Shown here in pieces: positions 1 through 13,700 of a stretch of DNA of 64,000 bases. Source of the stretch: Rutstroemia sp. NJR-2017a BVV2 (Eukaryota > Ascomycota > Leotiomycetes > Helotiales > Rutstroemiaceae). The stretch lies in the NCBI GenBank assembly GCA_002946415.1, contig NJPS01000046.1, positions 1,178,001 to 1,242,000 on the forward strand. The letters run 5' to 3'. Each line of letters starts with the position of its first letter. Positions within the stretch are counted from its first letter, which is position 1. The position numbers were made by a program, and so were the translations under genes. Under the pieces are notes generated by a model that saw only the letters and a program-made list of their open reading frames with translations, made no database searches and was not told the DNA's origin.

Positions 1-1988
1 GATACAATAATTGTGAACAGCGGAGATAACGGTAGTGGGCCACGTCGAAGCGCACGATCAGCCACGAAAGTCAGACAGAGCTTAGAAGAATCTAGAGATT
101 CATCAGATGAATCCACTGCTGAGGTACAAAGCACGACTCCATCGTCGAGAAGAAATAAGCCTGCTGCAGCAGTTGTTATTTCTGATGACTCAAACAAAAC
201 CTCCGGAGAATCTGAAGACGAGCTTTCGAAGTCTACGATTAAACAATCCAGCTCGGCGCAGAAAAGTCCCAGGTCGGCTCGAAGCTTCATTTCTGGTGGA
301 AGTACGTACAATGCTCCTGTATTTTCTGCGGACCGGGGTAGAGCTGAGGCAAAAGCAAAAGAGACGAGTCACTTTCAAAAATCTCCATCCATCTCGAGCC
401 GTCCAAAAAAGAAAAGATCGGTAACATTGTCAGATACAAGCGACGATGATGTGTTCACATCGAAACCAAATTCTACCCCTCGTCCTTCCATGTTTAGCAC
501 CAAGCTAGGGACAGACTTACCTGATTCGGACAGTGAAGCGTCACAGCAGGAGGGTAACGTTGACAGCGATGATGAAGTTAGGCTGCCATCCTCTACACGA
601 CGCAGACCACCGATTATTGTAGCCGAGCCAAGGATAGAAGATGATTCGGATGAAGAGCCTCTAACATCGCCTATGAAAAGGAGACGTCCTATTTTCGTCT
701 CAGACGTAGAGGATGACGACGACAAGTCTGAATTGCCTGCTAAGAAAATAAGACCGACACTTGAAAGTAGTGACGAAGATTTGCCATCTGTATCCAGAAT
801 ATCTGTAGTTATACCGTCTTCCTCCGACAGTTCTACGCAAATCAAGCAACATGTTCGGAGACGTTCACCCAAGAAGCACCGGACCGCGAAGCAGAAGCAA
901 CTAGAGATTCTCAAGCGCAAACGTGCGGGAGAAAGTAATCCAATGCTCACAGAATCTGAATCTGACGAGGAAGTGCGTGGAATCTACGATAGTGGCAGTG
1001 ATGCGCTTAGCACTTTTGAGGACGAGGAGGAAGAGGAAGAGGAAGAGGAACAAGAAGTCGAGGAGGCCCGTAAGCGAAGAACGCCTAAGAAATCAACCAT
1101 GGAGAATCAGGATGAGTATGACTCGGATTTCGTAGACGACGATGATGATGGGCTTATCGGCGTCCCCGATCATGCAATGATTCCTCTGGAATTTACAGCA
1201 GCAGCTCACAAGCCATTGAAGGAGCATTTCAGTGAAGCTGTCGAATGGTGTGTGCAAACTAAGATCAACCCTGGCTACAACAAAGCTCTCCAACCAATAT
1301 ATACCCGGGCCTGGAACAAATTGGATGACGCCTACAGCGGTTTGACTCACAGCAAGTTTGTTTCTTCCGGCTGGACTCGAGAGTTTACAAAAGCACTCTA
1401 CGCTCGTCCGCAGTTTTCAGCGAGGAGACTCGAGCCTGGAGAAGGAATCGATCTGCTAGGCGAAGCAAAATGTGAAGCATGCAATCGCAGGAAGCATGTG
1501 CCGACTTGGGGTATTCAACTCATGAGGAGTGCCTATCACAAGGATAGCCTCGCCGAGGTAGAGAAGGACTCTGAGGATAGTGACGACGATGGGAATGATG
1601 GCCAGAGCATGAATAGCAGAGATGAACCTATTCCTTCTCAGAGCAAGGAGTTCCTCGTTGGAGTGTAAGTTATCCTTTCGTTTACTCCACAGGGATCAAA
1701 TCTAACAAATCACACAGCGTCTGCAAAGAGAACGCAGAAAACGCACATACACTCATTCACATGAAGTATGCGCTCAACCAATGGGTCATCGACAGCCTCG
1801 AAAGCGAAGGACATCTCACGATTGAGAGACTTGCCAAGAGAGATAAGATGAGCGCAAAGAAGAGACAGAAGGAAGTCAATGCCATTGTTGATCACTGGAA
1901 GGAGGAGAATGAGATCAAGGAGTTATACAATATCTGGAAGACACAGTTGGAAACGGCGCAGAATGCTAGTACAACTGGTAGACGTTGA
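1..1988 (+). CDS. DUF4211 domain protein, 5' partial
   Basis: The frame is already open at the first base (codons for D-T-I-I precede the GTG at 13), so the true start lies upstream and only the C-terminal 640 or so residues are here. A 53-bp intron (1665-1717, GTAAGT to CACAG) joins two exons in frame. The first two thirds are low complexity, rich in Ser, Asp/Glu and basic patches, with an acidic run near 1020-1060, as in chromatin-associated proteins. The last 250 residues match DUF4211: a hydrophobic helical stretch, a CEAC motif (about 1471), then the segment after the intron with a conserved AL-x-QWV block. DUF4211 proteins are nuclear in yeasts and fungi, but the role here is unknown. 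Family call is from memory of the domain pattern. Confidence 0.8.
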
Positions 1989-4751
1989 GGACTTTTAATC
2001 CATGGCGAATGGGGATTGGGAGGCGTTTCGGTGTATTTGGGGAAACTATGGGAGGTGAATTGTCTCTATGGTTTGTTATAGGGGAGAGTAAAGGGGATAT
2101 GATATGCGTCTCGATGTGTCGTATCAAGCGATTCTGAATACCTTTCGCGTGGGTTGGAGATCTTTTCATGATACCAGGGAGATTGGAGATAGATAAGGAT
2201 ACATACCAGCATTCAGAGCGAATGAGAATAGCAACTTTTGCGTTTGCTTCCGATGCATCAGAAACAGTGATTTGACTTCACAACATTGCACTTGCTCACA
2301 TGTATCTTTTGCTCGAGTCGTCAACAATACTAACAACATCTAGAATGAGATATCGTAGCTTAACGGCTATTAATAGGCGGTGTATTTGTTTATTTGTTTG
2401 TTTATTTATTTATGCCTTGCACTTATCGTCTCACATCTCTCTTGTTGCACATCTATCCCTCGTTCCAGGGAAGTTTCAACTTCCAACCCAGACGATAATC
2501 ATACAGTTTCGTACTGTACGAAGTACAATACAAAAGTTCCATGGCATGGTACAGCGAACCCTAGCGATCGATCCGTCAATCAATTACTCCACCCTACAGC
2601 ACAGACGGAGTCTGCCAAGGAAGTCCGCCAAAAACAAGGGACAGGACAGGACAGTACAGGACAGACTGAATCGCGATCCGCCCGTCCTCTCCCTGCGATT
2701 TTCACATGGCCTTCCTCTACTGTACATGTACAAAAAGGTCTAGACTCGTCCTTTTCCTACCTTGACGCTTTTCTCTGGTTGTGTGTACAAGGGTGGGCTA
2801 TCGAATGGGGAAATTGATCGGCTGCGATATTGCTTGATTGGGAGATTTGGGCGTTAAGAACATTGGGGAAAGGGAAGAAAGAAGATGAAGTCACTGATGT
2901 GTGTGTGTGCGACGTGGACGCGTTTGTTGGGGATTGATTTGTTCGGAGGATTTTGGAATTGTGTAGCTATTAGAGGTATGGTGTACTGGTTTAGTTTGGC
3001 AATTCCGCACGCGCGTGTGAACAGAAAAGATGGCCAGAATGATGATGATAACTAGTAATGATGATGATGAAATGAAAAGTGCTGTTGTCACAGATCTCGT
3101 GGCTAGGAATCTGGGGAAAAGAGGCAAAAAAGATTGAGATTTGGGATTTTTTCTTTAATTTGGGTGGAGCAGGATTTATTGATCTGCGCCAGGTTGCTAC
3201 TCTGGGCCGGGCGGGTGGGTACACATAACGTCAGAGATGGTATTTTCAAGAATTGCATGGCTGTGAGAGGGGATGGTTCGATTGTTGGCTGGCTTGAGGA
3301 GAGATGGGCAATGGATGGGCTAGCATGAATGGATGGATTAACGGATTTGAACTGGATGGATTGGGCTATTGGTAGAATGAGATGAATGATGATTCTGCGA
3401 TGAAGGATGGATGATGGATGATTAAACGATATCCTTTATCCTTTATTGAAGTATCGAGATCGAGATTCCAACCAAATCCCAACAAACACATGGGAGGGCG
3501 GGAGATTAAAGGACTACCGACAGCTGTGATGGCTATGACGCGTTTTGGTTCTTTGATGGGTGCATTCGGGAATTTTGGGAATTTTCGCATGCGGTTACAT
3601 TTATGATGGCTTGATGTTCTTGGGTCAACATCCGGTCAGGTCAATTGAGGTCAGATCAGGTCAGGTATAATAAGAAGAATAATAATAATGCAACTTCCTG
3701 CGCTTCCCATGCTGTGGTTGGCGTGCGGTTGCAGCTGAGTTAATGTGAGGCACAAAGAAAAAGTGGCGTGGGCGATAGCTTGGACCAATGAAACGGTCGG
3801 ACGATCCTTTACGAGGAGTGACGTAGGCTTAAACTTTTGCCGCTAGCGCATTGTGGATGAAGGGAGAGCTTGGAGCTTGGAGCTTGGGAGCTTGGACGAC
3901 AACCCGAGCAAACAAGAATTGACTGAAAACCTCAATGGCTGTAGTACGTACGGAGTAATATTAATTGAGATGAGATGAGATGCACGGAAACGGGAACCGT
4001 GCTTGACTTGTGTGGAATAAGCTTAATGCAGGTGTGAAGTGGTTCCTACGCATAAAAAGGGGAGAAAGACCAAGGAAATGGGAGAAAACAGGGCAGAGGA
4101 GGCAATGATAGAATGGATGGAGACAAGGTTGCAACAACCTGGAAGGCCAGCAAGTGCCAATGCATGAGCAAAGGGCAAAGGGCAAAGGCAATGACCTGGC
4201 CCAAAGAACGGGAAGGCGCGCGTATGTACCGTACCTGGGTACACTGTACATGCGAATTGTGGGAAATATATGTAGTCCCCCCGTCCAACATTCTCACCCT
4301 TCTTTCCTTCTTTCTTCTTTTCCTGCTATAATATCCAAGATACCCGAATTTCTTTGTCTACAAGTACTTGATACCCAAATCCAAACAACCCAAAACCACT
4401 CACCATCAATATAAACTATACCCACAACTATTATCAACAACAATCTCCAAAACAAACAAACAATATTGTCATCATCGTCATCACAAGATTTTGACTATTC
4501 ACTTGTTTATTCGCCAACGAATCCAATCATCTGCTCGAGCAACCCATCCCTTTAGACTTCGAACGCTGCATATTCCCTCAGCTCTATTACGTCTTTCGAG
4601 CTTAGCTCCTACACACCATCCAATTAGCCATACGCACCTGAGACTCGAGCAGACACATATCCTCGAAGTCTTGTTTCCGTTCAATCTTTGGCTTTCTCTT
4701 TCCTATTCCTCGTGATACCCACACCAAATACCCAATACTCACATCGCAAAT
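1989..4751. other. Intergenic, 2.8 kb, no gene seen
   Basis: No convincing coding segment. It holds short degenerate direct repeats: GGTCA-type units around 3630-3665, an AGCTTGG unit repeated four times near 3868-3895, and a pyrimidine-rich stretch from about 4280 that probably contains the promoter and 5' UTR of the HAM1-like gene. Confidence 0.5.
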
Positions 4752-7700
4752 ATGGCTCCGGCAGCAGGAGTCAACGTACCGACCAATGTCAAGACCAAGC
4801 AGGAGGATGTCAATCGCAAGTTGCAGTTGTATGGAATCTATAAGGGTATGATGATCTGAGCTTCTCGCGCCATGGCGCTGTTTCTGGCAGGACTTCATGG
4901 CTAACAATTGATCTCGTGTAGCTTTCGAAGCTGGAAAGGTCCCATCTGTAAGTTCATCTTTCTCACACACCTGATTATATCAATCGCTAACCATCTCTCC
5001 ACAGAACGAGCAAATCGATACCACCCTCAACAGCTTCCTCGCCTCGCGTGCCTTGTCAAAACCATCCGACCGTCTTTCTGCAGATGGTAAAACTCTAGTC
5101 GCGGATTTCCGTGAAGTTGTTCAACAAGCGAAATACCTCCTCCTCACCAAGAACGAAGGCGAGCTTCTACAAGACTTCATTTGGCAATGCCAAAAGATCG
5201 ACGGTGGAGATGCAGCAGTACCAGGAGCTCCAGTTGGCAAGGAGACCGCGCAGCAACATGCTCAACATGCAAGGGAGGGATTCAGAACGCTTGGCCAACT
5301 CATCATTACTAATGGAGAGTTCCGAAAGCTTTGTGAGTCTATTCACGCGACGAGTTTTGGGAACTTCGACTAACCTGTGTGCAACAGTGAACGATGCCGT
5401 AGTTTTATTACGTGATATCGCTGGAGATGCTGCTACCAACGTTGCTAACAGAGTCAATCCTTCTGAGGACGAATTGAGCCAAATTGACCGACCTGCGGCT
5501 GAGAACACTTGGCATGAAACCCCAGACATGTCTACTGGTAAATTTAAGGAACAGATGAAGTCATCTATTCAGAGGAATAAGCCAGTTGACAGAAATGATC
5601 TTCAAGAGGCTGCCGGTAATGCTAGCGAGAATGCTCACCCAAGCGGTTCTCGTGACCCAACCGATACTGCCGATTTGGCTGCTCGGGATCAACAATATGG
5701 CACCAACTCAAACGTCGACGGCCAGGCCGGTATCCAGGCAGCTGCTTCTACTCTTAGAGAACGTGCCTCGGAGAACATTCCTGAAGACACCAAGCAGCAA
5801 CTTCGCGAAAACAGAGACAAGACCAGGGACAGGACCAAGAACTATGTTGATCAGAAGATGCCTCGCGAGCGTCGTGATCAACTCATCTACCGATTGAAGA
5901 AGATGGTCGTTGAGATTCAAGGTCACCAAGACTGTAAGTAGTCTCCTCGCTTTTTGTGGATTACCAAAGTACTAATTTTCAAAAGACATGCGAGCTATCG
6001 ATACCCTACTTGATCTGGCCAGCGAGTATGGAGGACACGCGCAAACCATTGGACAGCAAGGAACCGGTACTTTCAAGGATGCCCATGCTGACAGTAGCCT
6101 AAACAAGGCCGAGCGAGACATTATTACTCTCATGGAGCGATTCGCCAACAATACCTCTTCCGAAGATTTGGTTTCGTCTATCAATGCCATCTACGCAGAT
6201 GCGGACAGAGATCCAGAGCTGAAGGGCTGGTTCAAGGAGATGAACACCTTCATCCGAAAATGTTTGAAGGAGCAAGGTTACATCATGAAGGACTCTTCCA
6301 CTGAGCACTGGAACAAGCTTTACGACAGAGGAAACTTCCTTCTTCGCGACCGTTACAGACCCCACACCGACCGCATCGTTGATGAGTTCAAGTTCATGGG
6401 CCAACAATTCGATGAGGATCCCATGAACAGGAGATTCGCCGAGGCCTGTCAGAAGCTGTTCAACGATTTGGGCAACGACGAGAATGGCAAGCCAGCATTC
6501 AAGCCTCATTTGCTCAAGGATCTCAGCGAGGTCATTATCCCTGCTGCGTTCGAGAACATTCGCTACATGCCAATTCCAAGACTCGAATACAGAGATCCAG
6601 AAATGGAGTTTGTTATTGAGAACTTGGTTATCGAGAGTGACAATCTGATGCCCAACGTTTTCGAGGTTGCAAATGGTGAGTTTCATCTCTATTTTCTGTG
6701 TTATTGACTGATGGCTAACTATCCTTAGACAACTACTTCCGTTGGGGCCGTAAGGGATTCGCCAACAAGAACTCCCATGCAGTTCAGATCTCTGTTGCAG
6801 GAATGCAGATGGATCTAAAGGATGTTTCATACTACGTCAACCGAAAGGCTGGTGCAAAGTTCAAGGACACCGGTATCATTGATATCTTCCTCGGTGGCAC
6901 CGGATTGAGCTTTAAGATGAAGCTTGCTACTGCCGAGAAGAAGGATAGGCAAAACTTGTTCAAGGTTGACAAGGTCGATGTGGATATCAAGAACTTCAAG
7001 ATTAAGATTAAGAAGTCCACACACAAGATTCTTTTGACGCTCGCCAAGAGTGTTATCATCAAGGGTCTCCGACCTGCTCTTCAAAAGGCTGTTGAGCAGG
7101 CTATCAGGCAGAAGTTTGAGGAGGCCGATAGATTCGCATACAAGATCCAGACTGAGGCTGAGCGTGCCAAGCAAGAGGCATTGAAGAACCCAGAGAACGC
7201 CCCCAACCTCTACCGCAACTATGTCAACGCCGTCCGCAATGAGTTGATGAGAGGCCAAGAAAAGGTCCAACAAGCTCAACAATCGATGCAACAGAAGGAA
7301 TTCAAGATGGCGGTCACCAAGGATGATTCTATCTTCCCTAATGTCTCGTTGCCAGGCGGTATCTCATCAAAGGCAACGGAGTACAGACAGAGTGCTCTCT
7401 CTGGCGAAGACTGGCACTCACCTGTCTTCGGTTTCGGTTCAGCATCTCGTTCCACTGACATCCCATCCGCTGGCAAAGTTACGAAGAAGCCTCACTCGGT
7501 CACTCAAGGTGGTGTTAGAGGTCCACAGAATGTTGGTAACACCCACTCGATGACCTCTCAGACCATTGGCGAATCTTCCGGAACAATCGGCAATGGCTCA
7601 GCAGGATTCGGTCAACATGTTGATCAAGCTTTCAACACCAACGGAACTGCTAATGGCGGTATGAACGGTGCCTTGAACGGTGGTCTCAATGGAAAGACTG

Positions 7701-7774
7701 CCACTAACGGAAACTACACAAACGGACACACAACATTGGGCGCCAACAACCCAGTCCTCTCTGGCAGAGTCTAG
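4752..7774 (+). CDS. HAM1-like protein (DUF5923/DUF4449)
   Basis: Six exons: 4752-4845, 4922-4947 (26 nt), 5005-5332, 5388-5933, 5986-6675 and 6729-7774, giving 909 residues with phases that all agree. The protein matches the fungal HAM1-like family: an N-terminal helical DUF5923 region (roughly residues 10-640) and a C-terminal DUF4449 region, followed by a Gly/Asn-rich tail of about 100 residues with NGG/NGT repeats near 7640-7730. The family is related to BPI/LBP-type lipid-binding folds; a membrane-lipid role is inference. No signal peptide or membrane segment is visible. The ATG at 4752 was chosen because it opens the conserved N-terminus right after a pyrimidine-rich leader. Confidence 0.85.
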
Positions 7775-8579
7775 ATTTATAAAGACTAGAAATTTCCATA
7801 CTCTCTCTCTCACGTTCTTTTCCTTCTTGTTTACGGGACGGATCTGTTTCTTCAAAGATACCACTACGGCGATACCACTTGCATACCCCAGGTTTTTAGT
7901 GGACGAAAAAAATAATCTGACGTAATGGAGGATGGCAAAACTTTTCATTTGTTTTTTTGTGTTACGAGTCTTCTTGTTGTTCTTGTCATATCGGATCTCT
8001 CTTCTCTTTGGTTTGGCTTTGTTATACAGTTCTTTGTAGGGTTGAGCTGAGAGAGCTGGGTGTCCTTGTGATGCGATAGCGGTGCGTTTGGAAGGGATGA
8101 GTTGGCCTGGGTTTATATCCTACCCGGAAAGCGAAAATTGGAGAGCGAAGATGTAATCAGATTGGTGGGAAATTCCTTGACCACATTGTTGTTGGTACAA
8201 AGAGCAGCACCTTTTTCTTTTCTTTGTGTATACTCGGATCGGGACTTAGCATAGTAATGACAGCAAAACTCCTAGCGATAACTTTGGTGTGTTTCGTGTG
8301 TATGGTTTGTGATTGTGATTGTGAATGATGGCCCTTTAACCCCCGACCCCCGCCCCGGGAGGTATGTATCACATGGAGATAAACGCTGGACTATAGGTTC
8401 TTATCGCCGGAAAACGGGGGAGGGGGGGATATTAAGGTGGAGCTTTTACCCCACCTCATCTTTCGTCATCGAGGGAAAGGAAAAGCGAATTGCTTTGTAA
8501 AGCAGTGAGAGAGAGCTTTACTTACTTTACGTCCTTCACTTCTACGGCTATTTTTCTATCTCGTCGGTTTCAATTGCAG
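7775..8579. other. Intergenic between HAM1-like and glyoxalase II
   Basis: Presumed 3' UTR of the HAM1-like gene, then promoter of the glyoxalase gene. A G-rich and a C-rich patch lie at 8335-8430. No gene seen. Confidence 0.5.
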
Positions 8580-10274
8580 ATGCCCTCTTATTCTACGTTT
8601 CTCTCTGCTACTGCGAAGATAAGCACACACGCACGTATTGCGAGGTCGTCGTTGGGATTGAGTGTAGGTTTGTTTTCTTTCTTTCTGCTTATTTGCTCGA
8701 TTGCTTGCGTCTCTTGTTCGGCGACGGCGAGTTGATTTCTCATCTGCATCGTTCTAGGTTTTTTTTCCTTTCCTCCCCATGTCTTCTCTGCACCCATATT
8801 GCTGCTTTTGAGGTTATTTATGTGCTGCAGTATACTAATTCTGGGCCGGGGGAATCTTATAGAGGTTTACTCGCGTTTCACCGCCCGTACGAAGAAGAGA
8901 AAGCAGAAGAAATATGCATATTCAGTCGATTCCGATGTGGGTGGGGAGTAGTAATAATTATGCGTATTTGGTGATGGATGAGGGGAGTAGGGAGGCGGTG
9001 GTGGTGGATCCGGCGAATGCGGAGGAGTAGGTTTGAGGGTTTCTTTTGGTTTTGGTTTTGGGGTTTTGGGGGGGAGGGGGGGAGGGGCTTAAGAGGGGAG
9101 AGGGGATTAAGAAGGGAGAGGAGAGGGAGGGAGAGAATGGGAGGGGAAGGGGAATGGGGGATTGAAGAGGGGGGAGAGGGGGGAAGAGAAGTCCGCCAGA
9201 AGTCTGGAGGATTTATGGGAAAAGCGGATGTTGGGTATACATGAAAGACAATAGTTTCAATGCTAACGGAGAATATCACAGGGTCGTGCCGGTTTTGAAA
9301 CCACAACTTCTAGACGGAACCATTAACCTGACTGCGATTGTCAACACACATCAGTATGGAGAACACCTAGAGTATTGCTCATCACAGATGATTAATACTG
9401 ACATTATGCAGCCATTGGGATCATGCGGGAGGAAACGAGAAAATGGTATTTCCATTCTTTCCTTACATCTGGAATAACAATACTAATCGTACTCCACCAC
9501 AGCTCGCACATCCTGAATTCGAAGGCAAACCAGTAATTGGTGGAAAGGATTGCGAACGCGTCACAACCACACCGAAAAATGGAGAAGGATTTAAGATTGG
9601 CGATATTTCTGTAAAGGCTCTATACACACCTTGTCATACACAGGATAGTATTTGCTGGTTTATGGAAGATTCAACGGGCAGAGCTGTCTTCACTGGAGAT
9701 ACCCTGTTTCATGGAGGTATGTTCTACTATAGTAGATGTATGGAAAGGAAAGCTAACGCTGGGGAGGTTGTGGTAGGTTCTTTGAGGGCACAGCGGAGGA
9801 AATGCATACGGCGTTGAACAAGACCTTGGCTGCTTTGCCAGACGATACGAAGGTCTATGTGAGTTTCCCGTCTGATGCTTATTTGAGTTGGGACTCATGG
9901 TTTTCAAATAGCCTGGTCACGAGTATACAAAGGCCAATGTGAAGTTCGCTGTATCGGTATCACAAAGCGAGCCAGTCAAGAAACTGGAAGCTTTCGCCGA
10001 AGCAAACACGGAAACACAAGGCAAATTCACGATTGGTGATGAGAAGGTACGTCAAGCCACGACTTTGGGTTTGGCTAATCGATGTGGTGCTGATGAAACA
10101 CTTCCAGAAACATAACGTCTTCATGATGGTGGATGTATGCTGTTCCGACCCTCCTTTTCCCAACTCCGCATAACTAATCTTAATCAGGACCCCGAGATTC
10201 AAAAGGCGACAGGGGAAACGGAGCCTGTAAAAGTGATGGCTAAACTGAGAGAAATGAAAAATAACTTTAAGTGA
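8580..10274 (+). CDS. GLO2: Glyoxalase II (hydroxyacylglutathione hydrolase)
   Basis: Hydrolyses S-D-lactoylglutathione to D-lactate and glutathione, the second step of methylglyoxal detoxification. Core exons: 8914-9026, 9282-9353, 9412-9445, 9503-9716, 9767-9858, 9912-10046, 10108-10134 and 10188-10274 (257 residues from the ATG at 8914). The metallo-beta-lactamase motif T-H-H-H-W-D-H forms exactly across the intron at 9354-9411. The family motifs TPCHT-x-[17 protein letters not shown] and GHEYT follow. An upstream exon 8580-8663 joins in frame by an intron 8664-8862 (branch point TACTAAT, acceptor TATAG) and adds 45 residues with ten basic and one acidic residue, typical of a mitochondrial presequence. 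That gives 302 residues. The short form would be cytosolic. The core is certain, the leader is inference. Confidence 0.88.
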
Positions 10275-10721
10275 GTAAGTAATATTGTGAAAGGGCTTCC
10301 AAATCTCTCCGCACGCGCATGGCTGGCTGTCAAAGGCTCACCACTATTTGATAGACCACCGTCAGAATCCAAAATGTAACGCAGCAAAGTAAACAGCAAG
10401 CTAGCAAGATTGATGTATATACGTAATGAAATGAAGTGTGAAATGCAATGATTCTTTGATTGGCTCCACTGTAAAGGGGGGTCTTAATCATCTTATGACG
10501 TGATGATGTTAAGGGTGTTCTTCGATGTCCTCAGGTGATGTGATGATGCTTAGATAGGTAGGTTGGTATATAAGTTGTTTATCTCAATCACAACTATATA
10601 TATATATATATCCTCTCTATACTGCATACCAACTCCCGTAATCTCAGAAGAAAAAACCCCAACCCGAAACCCGAAACCAAATTCCCCCGTTAAACAAACC
10701 CGTTACCCCTCTGTCGCAAAA
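10275..10721. other. Intergenic, OBAP promoter
   Basis: Contains a (TA)n tract at about 10593-10611 and a pyrimidine/A-rich leader directly before the OBAP start. No gene seen. Confidence 0.45.
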
Positions 10722-13700
10722 ATGTCCAACCCTAACCAAGACAACAACACCAACATCCCGCTTCCGGGCCCGCCACCCACGACGAAAGATAAAGTGCTCG
10801 AGACGGGCGCGGCGATGACGCAGGATTTCGCGCCGGTTAAGGCTATCTGTGCGCATTTGAATGCGCTGCATGTTTATGCGGAGGAGCCGGGGAGGAGCGT
10901 AGAGGCGAATCATTATTGTACGCATTTGAGTGCTGATGTGAGTTGAGTTTTTTGTTTTGTTTTGTTTTTTTTGCTTGGGATGGGGGTGGGAGGGGCGAGG
11001 AGATGAAGGGCAGGGGAGATGTGGGATATAAAGTACATATACACATACTCCAAACCCGGCCTACTCAAGCCGACCGACCAACTCCATTCAAACCGAAGAG
11101 AATGGGGAGAGGGACAAGAAGATGAAGGGAAGAGGAGATTGGGCGAGAAGGGTGGAGAGGTGGCGGAAGAGGAGCTTAAGGAAAGGAAGGATGAAGGGGG
11201 GAAGAGCTGGTCGAAACCACTTCCCGAGAAGATGATTCAACTCAACACCACTCCTCTCAAGCCCGCCGATCGATCATAGAGCATCACTCTCAACTTTTCA
11301 ACAATTCCCAATTCAACCCCCACAAACTGCTCTGTCTAATAAGCAGAGAAGGGAACGGGGAAAGAGGAATCGTATGGGAAGATAGGAGTTGAAACACATA
11401 TTATTCGATCTATCTACAGAACTAATTATATTGAAAATCGAAGGGTTCATATCCTCAAAAGAGCGTCAAAGGAACCATTCCAGAGATTTCTACGGCTATT
11501 CTTTTGAAGTGAGGATATAAGCTCTGATTTTCACTGTAGTTGGGTCTGTAGATAGATAGAATGGTATATATTTCAATTCGCGGTTTTCTCACGGTTACAG
11601 TATGAGCTCTTGCTTTTAGGGTATTGCGCAGGCGCTGCTATCTGCGGTTTCGACAACGGATCTATCGAAGGGCTATTTCTGATATCGAATACTACGGAAG
11701 TGTTAAGGGGTGAGGCTGTCGCTGTCACGAAAATCCTCGATCCATCCGCCGACTGGAACTTGAAGAAGCCATCGTCAACTATAAGCTCAAGAACTACTGG
11801 ATTCTTGACAGTGAAAGCGACGTGCATATCTGCAAAGACATTGAAAGATTTAAATGGATAAGAGAGGCTCGAAATATGCAACTACCAGTGTATGGAAGCA
11901 TATGGAACTTGTCTCATCGACGTGGAAACGGACCCAGAAAAAGCTCGAATTGTGCTGGTCAGCGTTGTAATGCTTCAAGGGTGTATGGCGAATCTGATAG
12001 CACTTCCATGCTCAATAAGAAGGGCATCCACTGGAACACCAGGAAGCCATGGCCCATGACAACTCGAAAGCAGCGACGGGAACCGCTTTTGTAAAGTCAA
12101 GCACAAGTTGGCAACTACTGGGTTAAAAGCCATCAAGAGAGGGTTTCATCATTCTCTTTGAACATGACTGAGCCGAAAATCCAAAACGTTTCCAGGACAG
12201 ATGCGTGCCAACTATGGAGGAATCCTAGTCCAGAAGTAGTCGGAAAAGTGGAGGACGCAATTGAAGGAATCAAGATGAAGCTCCATCCAGGGTTGAACGC
12301 GAATGTTACGCACTGGCGAAAGCGACACAGCACGTCTCCAGATCGAATTTAAAAGATCACGTTGGGAATGGTAAACTATTCGACAAGATCGCATGGAATA
12401 TGATAGAGAAAGGAATCTACAAGGTGACTTCGTTAGCCACTGCGCAAGAAAAGGGTATGAAGTGCAACGTTCAGCTCCGCAAACCCAAGCTCAAAACAGG
12501 GCAGCAGAGGTATCAGGCAAGCAGATGATCATCCGCATGCGAGCCATGAAGCTGGAGGCAAATCTGCCACAGAATCTATGGCCGGAAATTGCGAAAGCAG
12601 CTGCTTATTTTTGGGCAATCGAACGCCTGTGATGCATTTAAACTGGAAAACGCTACTCCTGAGAGTGACAATTGTGGTTTATATCACTGGATTCTGCTTC
12701 ATACGTTATGAATGGTAAACCTTCGACGAGATAGCTTGGGATATTATCTATACCAGAGAAGGGTATAATGGGCATAATATTTATCTCATACTCGATGCCT
12801 AAACACTTGGTTCCTAGACAAAGAAAATTTCGAAATACCCTCACAAGCATCGAGGATCTTATCAGAGACTATGTGTGAAGCAGAATCAACCACAGCCACT
12901 GATATTGCAAAAGCCATCTCCAAGCTCGCCGAATTCCAGCAGAATCCATCGCAATTGCATATTGAAGCAGCAAATCACTGTCTCAAATAGCTCATTTCCA
13001 AAAACCTGGCTACTGTTTATGACGGCAACATCGATTCGAAGCACATTTTTATGACCGCAAGCAACGCAGCATTCGGTGACGATCCAACGACGAGATTCAG
13101 CTCAAATGAATTCCGTTTCCTGCTTCACGGAGGCATAATCCATTATGAAGCATCAAATCAGCGAACAGTGACGACGTCAAGAACAGAAGCAGAGCTTCTC
13201 GCGCTGTCACAAACTGACAAGGAATTTATATGGTGGATTCTGCTTCACACTACCATGCCAATGAAGGATTCTGTGCTCTGAACTTTTCTCTGTGAACGCT
13301 ACTTTCAAGCAAGTCGAAGAAGATAGATCGAATCGCATGCATTCCTATTCATTATTTCTCACAGATGATGTAGAAAAAGGGGAGACGAGAGAGGGAGGGA
13401 CAGGAGTGAAGAGATAAGGGAGGATGAATATTACCCCATATAAGGAGATTGACAGATAGGGCGAGTCAGTAATGAGGAGCTGCTCAGGGGGACGGGTGGG
13501 AGTGGATATGATGAACGGTTCTGGAGCAGACTAGTTATATGGTGGTTCATGGGAGCGGTAGTAGGAGTGATAGAGATGAAAGGGGAGGGATGAGACATTG
13601 AGGAGGAAGAAAACAAATTTTACTGTACAAAGAAATATACTAACATACAATATCTAGCTCCGTCAATGCCTCATCTACGATAAACCAACAAACCCAGCTC

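Noticed and set aside
9000..9240. G-rich ORF within the glyoxalase II gene
   Set aside because: It lies in intron 1 (9027-9281); the conserved protein continues only after splicing.
11019..11279. An 86-codon ORF in the OBAP intron
   Set aside because: Lys/Glu-rich translation of purine-rich DNA; it is spanned by an intron whose ends fit the OBAP frame exactly.
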